Assembly: GCF_000024865.1 (NCBI RefSeq)
Contig: NC_013595.1
Span: 8,680,001-8,744,000, forward strand
Length of the DNA: 64,000 nucleotides
Direction: 5' to 3'
From: Streptosporangium roseum DSM 43021
Lineage (GTDB): Bacteria; Actinomycetota; Actinomycetes; Streptosporangiales; Streptosporangiaceae
The translations under genes were made by a program, and so were the position numbers. A model generated the notes under the pieces. That model was not told the DNA's origin. It worked only from the letters and a program-made list of their open reading frames with translations, and searched no databases. Below, one piece after another: positions 36,694-45,198 of this stretch (position 1 is the first letter of the stretch; every line of letters begins with the position of its first letter).

Positions 36694-37551
36694 TCAGACG
36701 CGCTGCCACAGGGAGGGGACGTTCGGCGGCTCCCAGCCCGGCAGCGCGGTGTGCGGCTGCAGGCACTGGTAGGTCAGGCCACCGTAGGTCACCCGCGTGC
36801 CCGCCGTGTAGGCGGCGCCCGCGCTCCAGGTGCCGCCCGGCTGGGTGCTGGGGGTCGGCGTGGGCGTCGGGGTCGGAGTCACAGTCGGCGTGGGCGTGGG
36901 CGTGGGCGTCGGGGTGGTGCCGCCGCCGAAGTCCACGTCGGAGCAGGTGTAGAAGGCCTCGGTGCTGCCCACCACGCGCTGCCAGATCGAGTAGACGAGC
37001 TGGCGGCCGCTGCGCTGCGGGAGGTTGATCGTCCAGTTGGTGAACGTGCTGGGGTTCTGGTTGTTGAACGTCTTGATGGGCTCCAGGTCCGACCATCGCA
37101 GCGGCTGGGTCGGGTTCCAGCTCTGCTTGGTGATGTAGAACTCGAAGTTGCTGTTCGAGTGGGGCGCGGTCGCGTGGTAGGTGATCGTCAGCGGCCCCGG
37201 GGAGACCCGGGTGGCGGGCCAGTCGGTCCGGGCGAGGTCGAGCCCGCGATACTTCTCCCGCCCGGCGCTGCACAGCTTGCCGTCCGGGATGATCGCGCGG
37301 TGGTTGCCGCCGGCCTCAAGGCGGGAGACCTCGTGCCAGTCGTAGAACGCCTGGGTGCCACCGGCCGCGACGGCCGCCTTGCACGCCTCCGACTTGGGGG
37401 TTTCCGGACCCTCCGTCTTGCAGACGTAGGCGCGGCTGGGCGGGTTCGACATGGATCCGTGGGCGACCGCCGGAGCGGACGGCAACAGGGCGAGCAGAGA
37501 TCCAACGGTGAGTGCGGCGGCCGCGGTGGCCGCCTTGTGTCGCAGGTGCAC
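36694..37551 (-). CDS. AA10 lytic polysaccharide monooxygenase with CBM5/12
   Basis: A 285-aa secreted copper enzyme that oxidatively cleaves chitin or cellulose. The GTG at 37551 follows GGAGGAG. The signal peptide ends AVA, so the mature protein starts HGSMSNPPSR, with the N-terminal histidine of the copper brace (H31). The second histidine is in TYHATAPHSN, and the axial region is seen in SDVDFGGG. A long PT repeat links to a CBM5/12-type chitin-binding module (WSAGAAYTAGTRVTYGGLTY). It stands alone with a notably AT-rich promoter region upstream (37590-37650). Confidence 0.93.
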   Translation of the reverse strand: MHLRHKAATAAAALTVGSLLALLPSAPAVAHGSMSNPPSRAYVCKTEGPETPKSEACKAAVAAGGTQAFYDWHEVSRLEAGGNHRAIIPDGKLCSAGREKYRGLDLARTDWPATRVSPGPLTITYHATAPHSNSNFEFYITKQSWNPTQPLRWSDLEPIKTFNNQNPSTFTNWTINLPQRSGRQLVYSIWQRVVGSTEAFYTCSDVDFGGGTTPTPTPTPTPTVTPTPTPTPTPSTQPGGTWSAGAAYTAGTRVTYGGLTYQCLQPHTALPGWEPPNVPSLWQRV

Positions 37552-37957
37552 GTGGACTCCTCCTACAGGGGGGATGGAGGTGGGACATGTCCAACGGCCG
37601 ACGGATAGCACGTTATTAACAAGAAACCTTACTAAAAATTCGGCCTCCGATGCCATAGGTTCCGGCGCATCCGAAGAAGGATTCCCGAGTCCGCGGTCAT
37701 GACCCCACGGCGTCCCGGAGCCCGCTCCCCCCGCCGCCGGCCGTTACCGTCGCCGGCGGGACCGCGGCGGCGAGGCCGTACGGCAGGCGACAGACGGCAG
37801 GCGACAGACGGCAGACGGCAGACGGCAGGCGGTCGGCGACAGACGGCAGGCGGCCGGGCGCCGGGCGCTGGCTGGAGCGGCGCACGGCGGCACCGGCCCG
37901 GCACTGGTTCCCCTCCGGTCCCGCTCCCCGCGGTGAGGCCCGATCTCCCGTCCGAGG
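37552..37957. other. LPMO promoter region and degenerate tandem repeats
   Basis: The first 100 bases, next to the LPMO start, are AT-rich and should contain its promoter. The remainder holds no recognisable gene. Positions 37790-37853 consist of degenerate tandem copies of a GGCAGGCGACAGAC/GGCAGAC unit (period 7 or 14). Confidence 0.5.
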
Positions 37958-38320
37958 TCAGTGGAAGGCGTAACACTCGACTTCGGATCGACGCTCCGTC
38001 AGCCCCGCCTCCACCGAGTGCTGGACGCACGCGGCCTCCCGCTTGCTGAGCGTCAGATTTCCGCAGACCGTGACCCCGGAATATGTCCGGCAGTCCAGGC
38101 TGGAGTTCTCCGCCCCGATCCGGTAGTCGTTCTCGACCGCCGAACGGCACTGGCTGCGCAACTGCTCCGTGTCGGCATACTGGCACTGGTTCATCAGAAC
38201 CTGGTACTGGTCCCGGCCCACCGGCGTGTCATCGTCCAGCGCCTGTGCCGACGTCCCCGTGGCGACGATTCCAGAAGTGACGACGATGAACAGCGCCGCC
38301 GCATACATGAGTCTTCTCAC
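37958..38320 (-). CDS. Small secreted cysteine-rich protein
   Basis: A 120-aa exported protein. The GTG at 38320 follows GGGGGAG. The signal peptide is LMYAAALFIVVTSGIVATGT, cleaved near SAQA. The mature part has six cysteines (NQCQY, SQCRS, LDCRT, TVCGN, AACVQ, VECYA), enough for three disulfides. No family is recognised. It is monocistronic. Confidence 0.72.
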   Translation of the reverse strand: MRRLMYAAALFIVVTSGIVATGTSAQALDDDTPVGRDQYQVLMNQCQYADTEQLRSQCRSAVENDYRIGAENSSLDCRTYSGVTVCGNLTLSKREAACVQHSVEAGLTERRSEVECYAFH

Positions 38321-38482
38321 GATGGCTCCCCCCGCCATACGGTCCTCAAATCGGACTTTACAGGGGAAACGTCACTTGTTGTGTGCGTGTCGACACTGTT
38401 CTCCTGATCGAATCTCCTGATCGAGCGTCAAGATGATCTAAAATCCACCGCTCACGACCGGCCCTTCCTCCGACGCGGGCTT

Positions 38483-39391
38483 TCAGCCGACGGTGAGAAC
38501 GACCTTGCCGCGGCCGTGGCGGGTCTCGACCTCTCGGTGGGCGTCGGCGGCCCGGTCCAGCGGATAGGTCCGGCGGACGGGGAAGGTGAGCCTGCCGTCG
38601 GAGTAGAGCTCGGCGAGCTCGGCGAGACGGGAGGCCAGCCGCACCCCCTTGGTCAGCTGGACGCCCAGCTCCTCCGCCCTGCCGTGCTCGACCAGCGTGA
38701 CGATGCGGTCGCCCTTGACCAGCTGCAGCGAGACGTCGAGCGCCTCGCCTCCCGCGCCGTCCAGGACCATGTCCACCCCGCCGGGGGCCAGGGCGCGCAC
38801 CCGCTCCAGCAGGCCCTCGCCGTACGCGACGGGGGTCGCGCCGAGCGAGCGCAGGTAGTCGTGGTTCTCCTCGCGCGCGGTGCCGATGACCGTGGCCCCC
38901 CAGATCCGGGCGAGCTGCACCGCGGCGGTGCCGACCGAGCCTGCGGCGGCGTGGACCAGGACCGTGTCGCCCTCCCCCACCCCGAGCTGCCGCAGGGCGA
39001 TGTAGGCGGTCTGGGTTCCGGCGGTGAAACCGCCCGCCACCTCCCAGGGCATGTTCGCGGGCTTGGCCGTGACGTTCTCGGCCGGGACCACGACGTATTC
39101 GGCGTAGGAGTTCAGCAGGTTGAAGCCCAGCACCTCGTCTCCCGCGGAGATCCCGCGCACTCCCTCGCCCACCTGGTCGACGACCCCGGCGAACTCGTTA
39201 CCGGGAATCCGGGGCAGATCCCCGCTCACCCCGGCCGGCGTCCATCCCTCGCGCACGGCCAGGTCGAACGGTTGCACACCCGCCGCCCGGACCCGCACCC
39301 GCACCTGCCCCTCCCCCGCCTCGGGGGTCTCGATCTCCATGGCCCGCAGCACCTCGGGCCCGCCGAACTCGGAAAAAGCAGCAGCTCTCAT
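38483..39391 (-). CDS. Zinc-independent NADP-dependent quinone oxidoreductase
   Basis: A 302-aa MDR-superfamily enzyme of the quinone-reductase type. VQPFDLAVREGW, IPGNEFAGVVDQVGEGVRGI and HAAAGSVGTAAVQLARIWGA (NADP-binding) are in the expected order, and the zinc ligands of alcohol dehydrogenases are absent. It would reduce quinones or other redox-cycling compounds with one or two electrons. A perfect SoxR-type box lies 41 bases upstream in a promoter with the long spacer typical of MerR-family control. That makes it a probable member of the SoxR regulon; soxR itself is not in the window. Confidence 0.9.
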   Translation of the reverse strand: MRAAAFSEFGGPEVLRAMEIETPEAGEGQVRVRVRAAGVQPFDLAVREGWTPAGVSGDLPRIPGNEFAGVVDQVGEGVRGISAGDEVLGFNLLNSYAEYVVVPAENVTAKPANMPWEVAGGFTAGTQTAYIALRQLGVGEGDTVLVHAAAGSVGTAAVQLARIWGATVIGTAREENHDYLRSLGATPVAYGEGLLERVRALAPGGVDMVLDGAGGEALDVSLQLVKGDRIVTLVEHGRAEELGVQLTKGVRLASRLAELAELYSDGRLTFPVRRTYPLDRAADAHREVETRHGRGKVVLTVG

Positions 39392-39431
39392 CGGAAACTC
39401 CTTCGCTCATGCCTGCCGGACCCACTCTGCA

Positions 39432-39451
39432 ACCTCAACCATGATTGAGGT
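39432..39451 (-). promoter_or_regulatory. SoxR-type operator
   Basis: ACCTCAACCATGATTGAGGT: half-sites ACCTCAA and TTGAGGT are separated by six bases, giving the 20-bp SoxR box geometry. On the complementary strand TTGACC overlaps the outer half-site as a -35, so the box would lie in the promoter spacer. Confidence 0.8.
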
Positions 39452-39535
39452 CAACCGGCCGGAGTCCCCGGCGGCGGCCGAGCGACGCGGGAGTCCCGGA
39501 CCGGCGGCGCGGCCCGGGACTCCCGCCTGCGGGAC

Positions 39536-40714
39536 CTACCTGCCATAGACCTCCAGCTCCCACAGGGAGTAGCCCCAGACCGTGGCGCGCTGCGTGCCGT
39601 ACACCCGCACATGACGGGCACCCACCGCCGGGAAGGCGATGTCGTCCGCACCACCGTCACCCGCGACGGTGGAATGGACCTGCGACCAGCTCACGCCGTC
39701 GACCGACGTCTCGACCCGGTAAGCCTTCCCGTAGGCCGCCTCCCACTGCAGCCTCACCCGGCTGACCTGCCTGACCGAACCCAGATCCACCGAGACCCAC
39801 TGCGGATCGGAGAACGCCGACGACCACCGCGTCCCGGCGTTGCCGTCCACCACGTTGCCTCCCCCGAACGCCCCGTTCTCCGTCGAGGAGACCGTGACCG
39901 GACGGCCCGACGACAGCAGCGTGACTCCCGGCGTCACCGTGGGGGTGGGGGTGGGGGTGGTCCCGCAGCCGGCCGGGACGGCCCCCGCCGCGTAGCGGAC
40001 CCCGCCGAGCAGGTGCGCCCGGAAGTTCGGCTCCGCGTAGGACTCGGTGGTGTGGCCGAGGCCGGTGTACCAGGCCCGGCCGCCCTGGTACGGCTTGCAC
40101 CAGGCGATCGGGTGGTCGGCCCCCATCGACCCGCCGGAGTAGGTCGACTCGTCCAGCGTGGCCAGCACGTGGGCGGTGGAGCGGGGGTTGGTGCGATAGT
40201 TGTACAGCTCGTCGGTGCGCACCCAGGCCGCCGGCAGGTGGGCCGTGGAGGGGTGCGCCTGGTCCTCCACCCGCACCGTCGCCCGCTGGATGGCGGGGTG
40301 GGAGGCGAAGTAGGCGCCGACGAGGCCTCCGTAGAAGGCCCAGTCGTACTCGGTGTCGGCCGCCGCGTGGACGCCCACGTATCCGCCGCCGGCCGCGATG
40401 TAGGACTCGAACGCCGTCTGCTGGGTGGCGTTCAGCACGTCGCCGGTGGTCATCAGGAAGACCACCGCCCTGTATCCGGCCAGGTTGGCCGGGGTGAAGG
40501 CGGCGGCGTCCTCGGTGGCGTCGACGGTGAAGCCCCCCTGGACGGCCAGCTCGCGCAGCGCCGCGACGCCGGCGGGGATGGAGTCGTGCCGGAATCCGGC
40601 GGTCTTGGAGAAGACCAGCACCTTGTAGGGCGGGTCGGCGGCCATCGCGACCGGCGCCCCGAATCCGATTGTGACGACGAGCACGGCGGCGACCGCCGCG
40701 ATGAGATTACGCAC
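39536..40714 (-). CDS. Secreted ThuA-like protein with discoidin (F5/8C) domain
   Basis: A 392-aa exported protein. The signal peptide RNLIAAVAAVLVVTIGFGAP is followed by a ThuA/glutamine-amidotransferase-like domain (KVLVFSKTAGFRHDSIPAGV; HAAADTEYDWAFYGGLVGAY). A PTPTPT linker leads to an F5/8 type C carbohydrate-binding module. The start GTG at 40714 overlaps the stop codon of the upstream gene by eight bases (GTGCGTAA) and uses GGAGG inside that gene, so translation is coupled. The discoidin module is almost identical in DNA to that of the upstream gene. ThuA proteins are linked to sugar catabolism, but the reaction is unknown. Confidence 0.87.
   Translation of the reverse strand: MRNLIAAVAAVLVVTIGFGAPVAMAADPPYKVLVFSKTAGFRHDSIPAGVAALRELAVQGGFTVDATEDAAAFTPANLAGYRAVVFLMTTGDVLNATQQTAFESYIAAGGGYVGVHAAADTEYDWAFYGGLVGAYFASHPAIQRATVRVEDQAHPSTAHLPAAWVRTDELYNYRTNPRSTAHVLATLDESTYSGGSMGADHPIAWCKPYQGGRAWYTGLGHTTESYAEPNFRAHLLGGVRYAAGAVPAGCGTTPTPTPTVTPGVTLLSSGRPVTVSSTENGAFGGGNVVDGNAGTRWSSAFSDPQWVSVDLGSVRQVSRVRLQWEAAYGKAYRVETSVDGVSWSQVHSTVAGDGGADDIAFPAVGARHVRVYGTQRATVWGYSLWELEVYGR
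39546..39859. repeat. Discoidin module repeat, copy 1
   Basis: This 314-bp segment matches 40717-41030 at all but one base (39557/40728). It encodes the C-terminal part of the F5/8C domain of both neighbouring genes. Confidence 0.92.
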
Positions 40715-43568
40715 CGTAGACCTCCAGTTCCCACAGGGAGTAGCCCCAGACCGTGGCGCGCTGCGTGCCGTACACCCGCACATGACGGGCACCCACCGCC
40801 GGGAAGGCGATGTCGTCCGCACCACCGTCACCCGCGACGGTGGAATGGACCTGCGACCAGCTCACGCCGTCGACCGACGTCTCGACCCGGTAAGCCTTCC
40901 CGTAGGCCGCCTCCCACTGCAGCCTCACCCGGCTGACCTGCCTGACCGAACCCAGATCCACCGAGACCCACTGCGGATCGGAGAACGCCGACGACCACCG
41001 CGTCCCGGCGTTGCCGTCCACCACGTTGCCCGCCGCGAACCCCGCTCCCTCCGTCGAGGAGGCGGTGACAGGACGGCCCGACGACAGCAGCACGGGCGTG
41101 GGCGGCGGGCCCGACCCGACGGTCAGGGTGAAGTCGTCCACGTCGAACAGCGCGCCCGTCCCGCCGGCGAAGACCAGGTGGAGCGCCGTCGTTCCGGGCG
41201 GCGCGCCCGACAGCGTGGCGGTGACGTCGGTGAAGGTCTCCCAGCCGCCCGTCGGCTGCACGGTCGCGGTGCCCAGCAACGTCCCGGTCGGCGATCCGGC
41301 CCTGACCTGGATGGTCCCGCCGATCCCGCCCGAGGAGACACGGGCGGTGAGCTTGGAGACGCCGTTGAGGACGTAGGGCTCGAAGGCGATCCAGTCGCCG
41401 TTGTCGATGTTGCCGACGGTCTTCGCGCCGTGCGCGGCCGCCTTGTCGAACAGGGCGACGCCCTGGGAGGCCGTGTAGTGCTCGGCCTGCCGGTTCTTCG
41501 GCTGGGTGACGTGCTGGGCGTGGGTGGTCAGGCCGCCGCCGTCGGTGTACTCGGCGTCCCAGACGCCGAAGAGGTTGGCGGCTCCGTCGTGCTCGCCGTT
41601 CGCGGGCGTCTGGATCGTGCCGGAGCAGCCGGTGGCCGAGGCGAGCGGGTGGCCGTGGGTGTCGTGACCGAGGATGTAGGTCATCTTCACCCGCGCGCAG
41701 TCGATCGCGGCGTCCTCCGGGTCGGTGGCGGTGATCCGGTACGGCACGGCGTCCCCGAAGGAGAACACCTGGCCGTCGGCCGGGAGCTGGACGGTCACGG
41801 TCGGCGCGGTGTTGCCGACGTTGATCACCACGTCGGCCGTCGCGGTCAGACCGGTGCCGTCCCTGACGGTCAGCGTGGCCGTGCGCCTGCCGTCGGCGGT
41901 GTAGGTGTGGGTGGGGTTGGCGGCGGTGGAGGTGCCGCCGTCACCGAACGTCCAGGAGTAGGTGAGGGCACCGCCGTCCGGGTCGGAGCTGCCCGCCGAG
42001 GAGAACGCCACGGTCAGCGGCGCCTTCCCGGAGACGCGGTCCGCCGCCGCCTTGGCGATGGGCGCCCGCCCGCCGGTCCCGATGTGCTCGATGCGGTAGA
42101 GGGCGGAGTCCTGGTTGCCGTTGAACCAGCCGGTGCCGTAGTCGAGCACGTAGAGGGCGCCGTCCGGGCCGAAGGCCATGTCCATCACCAGCGTGCCCGA
42201 CCACGGGAACGGCTGGATGGTGCCGCGGCCGCCGCCCGCGGTGACCTCGATGTCCTTGATCCACTTGCGCTGGAGCTCGCCGGCGAGGAAGTGCCCGTCG
42301 AGCGACTGCGGGAACTTGACCGGCGAGTTCAGCGCGGCGGAGTAGCGGTAGACGACGCCGCCCATCGGCGACTCCGCGCCGCAGCCGAACTCCGGCAGCG
42401 AGCAGCCGTCGTAGGCGATCCAGGCGGGCTTGGCCGCGGGCAGCCTGGTCTGGCCGGTGTTGTTGCGCGAGGTGTTCTCCGGCCCGCCCGCGCAGTCGTA
42501 CTTCGCCCCGACGGTCGCGGTGGCGTAGTCGTAGCGGGCGTAGGTCTCGGCCGGGGTGTTGCCGCCGGTGCAGTACGGCCAGCCGTAGAAGCCGGGCCCG
42601 GTGATCCGGTTGAACTCGACCTGGCCGCCCGGCCCCCGGGGACCGGCGGCGCCCGCGTCGGGACCGTAGTCGCCGAGGTAGACCACACCGGTGGCCTTGT
42701 CGACGCTCATCCGGAACGGGTTGCGGAAGCCCATCGCGTAGATCTCCGGGCGGGTGCCCGGCGTTCCCTGAGGGAACATGTTCCCGGCCGGGATCGTGTA
42801 CGACCCGTCGGCGCCGACCTTGATGCGGAGCACCTTGCCGCGCAGGTCGTTGGTGTTGGCGGCGCCCCGCTGCGCGTCGAGGAAGGGGTTGCGGTTGGGC
42901 CGGTCGTCGAGGGGCGCGTAGCCGTCGTTGAAACCGGGCTCGGAGTCGTCGCCGGTGGTCAGGTAGAGGTTGCCCGCGGCGTCGAAGTCGATGTCGCCGC
43001 CGACGTGGCAGCAGGCGCCCCGGCTGGTCTTCACGTCCAGGACGGTCTTCTCGCTCGCGGTGTCGAGCGTCCCGTCGGTGTTCAGCCTGAAGCGCGACAG
43101 CCGGTTGACGCCGTCGAAGCGGGCGAAGTCGGCCGCGGTGCCTTCGAGCGGCGCCCCGTTCGGCGGGGTGGACAGCGGCGGCGCGTAGTAGAGGTAGACG
43201 AACCGGTTGGCGGCGAAGCCGGGGTCGACGCCGATGCCCTGCATGCCCTCCTCGTCGTTGAAGTAGACAGGGATCTTGCCCGACACCTTGGTGGCCCCCG
43301 CGGCGTCGGTGATCCGGACCGTGCCGTCGCGGGCGGTGTGCAGGACCGAGCGGTCCGGCAGCACCGCCAGGGACATGGGCTCCCCCACCTCGGCGACGCC
43401 CTTGGCCAGCGTGACCTGCTGGAATCCGGCGGGATCGACGGGCGGGGCGGCGGCGGCCGGGGCGGCGGGGATGACGGACGGGGACATGATCAGAAGGGCC
43501 ACCGCGGCGACGAGCGGGATCAGGCGGTGGCGGTGGCGGTGGCGGCCGGGGCTCCGGGAAGAGTGCAT
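40707..43568 (-). CDS. Secreted PQQ-type sugar dehydrogenase with PKD, CBM and discoidin domains
   Basis: A 953-aa modular exoprotein. A signal peptide (RLIPLVAAVALLIMSPSVIP) is followed by a six-bladed glucose/sorbosone dehydrogenase-like propeller (about 45-490; HVGGDIDFDAAGNLYLTTGD; VDKATGVVYLGDYGPDAGAA). Next is a PKD domain (SSDPDGGALTYSWTFGDGG), a segment ending in a CBM6/35-like beta domain (RQAEHYTASQGVALFDKAAA), and an F5/8C module. Such proteins oxidise or bind polysaccharides outside the cell. It forms a coupled pair with the ThuA-like gene. Two GAGCGCTC-type operators lie upstream, so it probably shares regulation with the GH81 glucanase. Confidence 0.9.
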   Translation of the reverse strand: MHSSRSPGRHRHRHRLIPLVAAVALLIMSPSVIPAAPAAAAPPVDPAGFQQVTLAKGVAEVGEPMSLAVLPDRSVLHTARDGTVRITDAAGATKVSGKIPVYFNDEEGMQGIGVDPGFAANRFVYLYYAPPLSTPPNGAPLEGTAADFARFDGVNRLSRFRLNTDGTLDTASEKTVLDVKTSRGACCHVGGDIDFDAAGNLYLTTGDDSEPGFNDGYAPLDDRPNRNPFLDAQRGAANTNDLRGKVLRIKVGADGSYTIPAGNMFPQGTPGTRPEIYAMGFRNPFRMSVDKATGVVYLGDYGPDAGAAGPRGPGGQVEFNRITGPGFYGWPYCTGGNTPAETYARYDYATATVGAKYDCAGGPENTSRNNTGQTRLPAAKPAWIAYDGCSLPEFGCGAESPMGGVVYRYSAALNSPVKFPQSLDGHFLAGELQRKWIKDIEVTAGGGRGTIQPFPWSGTLVMDMAFGPDGALYVLDYGTGWFNGNQDSALYRIEHIGTGGRAPIAKAAADRVSGKAPLTVAFSSAGSSDPDGGALTYSWTFGDGGTSTAANPTHTYTADGRRTATLTVRDGTGLTATADVVINVGNTAPTVTVQLPADGQVFSFGDAVPYRITATDPEDAAIDCARVKMTYILGHDTHGHPLASATGCSGTIQTPANGEHDGAANLFGVWDAEYTDGGGLTTHAQHVTQPKNRQAEHYTASQGVALFDKAAAHGAKTVGNIDNGDWIAFEPYVLNGVSKLTARVSSGGIGGTIQVRAGSPTGTLLGTATVQPTGGWETFTDVTATLSGAPPGTTALHLVFAGGTGALFDVDDFTLTVGSGPPPTPVLLSSGRPVTASSTEGAGFAAGNVVDGNAGTRWSSAFSDPQWVSVDLGSVRQVSRVRLQWEAAYGKAYRVETSVDGVSWSQVHSTVAGDGGADDIAFPAVGARHVRVYGTQRATVWGYSLWELEVYGA
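40717..41030. repeat. Discoidin module repeat, copy 2
   Basis: The partner of 39546-39859, in the same orientation, with 313 of 314 bases identical. Confidence 0.92.
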
Positions 43569-43610
43569 CGCGTCTCCTCGCGAGGGGGGTGCCTTGGCGG
43601 CAAAAAGTCG

Positions 43611-43624
43611 GGGAGCGCTCTCTC
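43611..43624. promoter_or_regulatory. LacI-type operator, proximal site
   Basis: GGGAGCGCTCTCTC, 43 bases upstream of the sugar dehydrogenase start. The core GAGCGCTC palindrome is perfect and the flanks mix the GGGAGC and GCTCTC half-sites seen at the other operators. Confidence 0.65.
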
Positions 43625-43892
43625 ATCGAGAGATTGCCCCTACCGGACAAGATGTGTCAAGGGTCCGGTTAACCCGCCGGAAACGGCTCGCACACCACCG
43701 GGAAATCGCCCGGCCATCTCCAGGGGCACCACCCTGAAGGCAATCACAACGGGCCAATGGGTGCTGAGCTGGAGACACGAGGGCTTATACCCTGAAGCTT
43801 TTTCCCGACCCGGGCGAGACGGCTGTTCACCTGGATCGTTCCGCCACCGGGAAAGCCATTGACAAGGGACCCGATTGGAATCACCCTTTGCG

Positions 43893-43906
43893 AGGGAGCG
43901 CTCCCT
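43893..43906. promoter_or_regulatory. LacI-type operator, distal site
   Basis: AGGGAGCGCTCCCT is a perfect 14-bp palindrome that matches the CebR/CelR consensus core exactly. It lies 325 bases upstream of the sugar dehydrogenase start, with no other gene start between. Confidence 0.7.
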
Positions 43907-44180
43907 TCATGATCATAAAAGAATCGCGGAAAGGGCGGTGGGGACAGCGGACGACCAGCGGGAAAGGTCCGCGCCGGAGAGGGCCGGGCGCGCCCGCGCC
44001 GTACTGCCGGTCGGCCGCGCCGTACGACCGGTCGGCCGCGCGCCGCAGCCATCAGCGGCGCGCCCTCATCGGGCCGTCAGCCGTACGGGTCCATGGCCGT
44101 CAGCCGCGCGCCCCGCCGTACGGCCGTCAGCCGCGCGCCCCGCCGTACGGCCGTCAGCCGCGCGCCCTGCCGTACGATCG
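43907..44180. repeat. GC-rich tandem repeat block downstream of cydB
   Basis: Three tandem 27-bp units occupy 44095-44121, 44122-44148 and 44149-44175, differing at one base and starting GGCCGTCAGCCGCGCGCC. A degenerate fourth follows. A second array of two CCGTAC-NN-CCGGTCGGCCGC units lies near 43998-44041. No gene is recognised; the 27-bp period keeps a frame open but the product would be low-complexity. Confidence 0.7.
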
Positions 44181-45194
44181 TCAGCCGTGCGCGCCCGGGT
44201 CGTACGGCGCGCGCCGCTGCAGCAGGAACAGCCAGGTCATGGACGGCACCACCAGCAGCGCGCCCACCGCGAGCACGACGAGCGTGGCGCCGAGCACCGC
44301 CGGATCCGCCGCGGCCACGTCTACGGTGAGATCGGGAGGGAGCATGATCGGATACTGCGCGAGCGGCCACCCCCAGATCACCGACGTGACGGCCAGCGCG
44401 GCGGTGACCCGGACGGACAGGTAGCTCCGCCGCCACAGCAGGACCAGCGAGAGCAGGCCCAGCACGGCCGCGGCGACGACGAGGGGCAGCGCCCGGTGGG
44501 TGAGGCCGTCGAACAGCCGGGGGGCGTCCCAGCGCACCACGGCGATGCCGCCCAGCACGACGGCCCCCACACCGAGGCCCGTGGACAGCGCCCGGCGCCG
44601 GAACCCCTCGGCCAGGCCGGGCAGGCCCGCCCGCCCCGCGTCGTCGCACAGGTACACCGCGGCGAGATAGGCGCAGACGCCGACCGCGAGGACCCCGCCG
44701 AGCAGCGAGGTCGGGTTCAGCCAGCTCGTCACGAGATCCCCGGCCGCCAGGCCGGGAGGGACGCGCCCCGAGGCGATCCCTCCGGCGACCGCGCCCAGGA
44801 AGAAGGGCGTCAGCACGGAGGAGGTCGCGAAGGCGGCGCCGAACAGGCGCTGCTGCCACAGCTCCGTACTGGCCTTGCGGAAGACGAAGGCGGCCCCCCG
44901 GGCGATGATGCCGAGCGCCGCCAGCGTCAGCGGGATGTAGAGCGTGGACATCACCGCGGCGAACACCGGCGGGAAACCGGTCCACAGCACGACGATCACG
45001 AAGATCAGCCAGACGTGGTTGGCCTCCCACACCGGGCCGATGGAGTGCTCGATGAGGCGCCGCTGCGGCATGCCGGCACGGCTGCGCCCCGCCACCAGGT
45101 CCCAGACGCCGCCGCCGAAGTCGGCTCCGGCCAGCAACGCGTAGAGCGTCACGCCCACCCACATCACGACCAGCAGGATCTGCGCCGCGTCCAT
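44181..45194 (-). CDS. cydB: Cytochrome bd oxidase subunit II
   Basis: A 337-aa membrane protein with eight to nine helices. It starts MDAAQILLVVMWVGVTLYAL, followed by LLAGADFGGGVWDLVA and the conserved IGPVWEANHVWLIF. It is the structural partner of CydA in the cytochrome bd terminal oxidase, a quinol oxidase with high O2 affinity. It begins four bases after the cydA stop. CydDC transporter genes are not seen in the window. Confidence 0.95.
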   Translation of the reverse strand: MDAAQILLVVMWVGVTLYALLAGADFGGGVWDLVAGRSRAGMPQRRLIEHSIGPVWEANHVWLIFVIVVLWTGFPPVFAAVMSTLYIPLTLAALGIIARGAAFVFRKASTELWQQRLFGAAFATSSVLTPFFLGAVAGGIASGRVPPGLAAGDLVTSWLNPTSLLGGVLAVGVCAYLAAVYLCDDAGRAGLPGLAEGFRRRALSTGLGVGAVVLGGIAVVRWDAPRLFDGLTHRALPLVVAAAVLGLLSLVLLWRRSYLSVRVTAALAVTSVIWGWPLAQYPIMLPPDLTVDVAAADPAVLGATLVVLAVGALLVVPSMTWLFLLQRRAPYDPGAHG

Positions 45195-45198
45195 CGGA

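Noticed and set aside
40671..43862. 1063-codon rightward frame opposite the sugar dehydrogenase
   Set aside because: Antisense to a modular protein with recognisable domains; composition is not protein-like.
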